Below, in pieces: positions 63,275 to 64,000 of a stretch of 64,000 nucleotides of DNA. Under the pieces are notes generated by a model. The model did not search any database, was not told the origin of the DNA, and was given only the letters and a program-made list of their open reading frames with translations. How positions within the stretch are numbered: position 1 is the stretch's first letter; the number at the start of each line of letters is the position of its first letter. A program made the position numbers and the translations under genes. This DNA is from Thalassotalea loyana (GTDB taxonomy: Bacteria; Pseudomonadota; Gammaproteobacteria; Enterobacterales; Alteromonadaceae): positions 62,001 to 126,000 of the forward strand of contig NZ_BSSV01000001.1 of the NCBI RefSeq assembly GCF_030161435.1. Reading direction: 5' to 3'.

Positions 63275-64000
63275 ATGGCTAGCCCCAAGTTTAGAGATGT
63301 ATCAACAGGTAGTAAGTCTCTAGTTTTATTAGAATTACTTATATTTGCCGGTGCATTAGTAAGCACTATTTATCTTAACGGTAAATTAAATTTTGTAGAG
63401 CACAAAGAAATACCAACGAATGTTATTGTCATTTACGCGTTAGTCTTTTCGTTAATTGTTCAACTTTCTTCATTGGCACTTGGCTTATATAACTCTAAAT
63501 TACGCGAGAGCTTTAGAGGTGTTTTGCGTCGTGTATTGGTCTCTGTCGCAATTGGCTTTTTCATCGTTACGATAATAAACCCGTTTTATGGAGATAATGC
63601 GTTACCAATTGAATTGTTGGCTATCGCTTCCTTTATAAGCTTTTTTGAAGTTGGAATTTTAAGGGCTATTACCTTTAAAGTTGACTTTTTTGGCTTTAAT
63701 AAACGTAAAGTTCTTGTACTTGGCTCAGGCGAGCGTGCTTCGATTATAGAAAAAAGAATGCGTCGTGATGTTGACCGACAAGGATTCAATATTCATGGTT
63801 TTATTATCATGAATGGCGATATTGAAGACGGTATTCGCCATGAAACAAAAATAAGATTAGAAGACTCACTTGTTTCTTATGCATTAGAACATGAAATTGA
63901 TGAAATTGTTGTTGCGAATGACGAGCGAAGAAATAATCTACCGGTTGATGAATTGTTTGCATGTAAGATTCGCGGTGTAGAAATTACGGAAATCCTAGAT
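63275..64000 (+). CDS. XrtA-associated sugar-phosphate transferase/glycosyltransferase (3' truncated)
   Basis: The first 242 residues are present; the frame is open to the window edge. Four hydrophobic segments near the N-terminus (about residues 18-37, 50-72, 84-102 and 112-128) are followed by a nucleotide-binding-like fold (KVLVLGSGERASIIE). This is the N-terminal half of polyprenyl-phosphate glycosyl-1-phosphate transferases such as the TIGR03013 XrtA type, which start the polysaccharide repeat. The catalytic half lies beyond the window. AGGAAG precedes the ATG. Confidence 0.85.
   Translation, partial: MASPKFRDVSTGSKSLVLLELLIFAGALVSTIYLNGKLNFVEHKEIPTNVIVIYALVFSLIVQLSSLALGLYNSKLRESFRGVLRRVLVSVAIGFFIVTIINPFYGDNALPIELLAIASFISFFEVGILRAITFKVDFFGFNKRKVLVLGSGERASIIEKRMRRDVDRQGFNIHGFIIMNGDIEDGIRHETKIRLEDSLVSYALEHEIDEIVVANDERRNNLPVDELFACKIRGVEITEILD

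Overview
The window looks like AT-rich chromosomal DNA of a marine gammaproteobacterium, most likely an Alteromonadales member of the Colwelliaceae type (Colwellia/Thalassotalea-like). This rests on gene content and gene order (engB next to cytochrome c4, coaBC-radC-rpmB-rpmG-mutM-coaD, kbl-tdh, glpE-glpG, ubiC-ubiA-plsB) and on an exosortase A (XrtA)/PEP-CTERM exopolysaccharide locus; no database search was run. I saw no tRNA, rRNA, insertion sequence, integrase or CRISPR array. Both edges cut a gene.

Region by region: 1-2.7 kb holds the 3' part of a HAMP-GGDEF-EAL c-di-GMP protein followed without a gap by an outer-membrane barrel gene. 2.8-6.1 kb has a chromate transporter, the ribosome-assembly GTPase EngB and a four-haem double cytochrome c4. 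6.2-10.4 kb is a lipid-transport operon: two PqiA/LetA half proteins and an MCE tunnel protein with eight MCE repeats. 10.4-14.8 kb has D-lactate dehydrogenase, an Aer-type aerotaxis receptor with a perfect FNR-type box upstream, and a secreted S10 carboxypeptidase. 14.9-23.6 kb is the most accessory-looking part: a 2241-residue MshQ-like surface protein with seven long tandem repeats, a membrane-anchored protein built of 14-residue repeats, and a PEP-CTERM protein behind a sigma-54-type promoter.

23.7-44.2 kb is mostly housekeeping: pepD, slmA, coaBC, radC, then an unusual insert of three genes (PilZ, ParA, ribbon-helix-helix), then rpmB, rpmG, mutM, coaD; LPS core genes (kdkA, a family 9 glycosyltransferase, waaA); threonine catabolism (kbl-tdh); glpE-glpG; a FliL-like gene; a MATE transporter; ubiC-ubiA. 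44.2-48.6 kb has plsB and a DUF885 peptidase.

48.9-64 kb is the PEP-CTERM control and export region. An RND efflux pair runs without a gap into prsK-prsR, the histidine kinase and sigma-54 activator that act on PEP-CTERM genes. After a shared terminator the opposite strand carries the polymer machinery (export lipoprotein, chain-length determinant, tyrosine autokinase, outer-membrane protein, ATPase, glycosyltransferase), divergent from a truncated XrtA-type initiating glycosyltransferase. The PEP-CTERM protein about 30 kb away, with its sigma-54-like promoter and paired TTGCAA-type repeats, is a plausible PrsR target and XrtA substrate, so the two distant regions probably form one system. 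The exosortase gene is not in the window.
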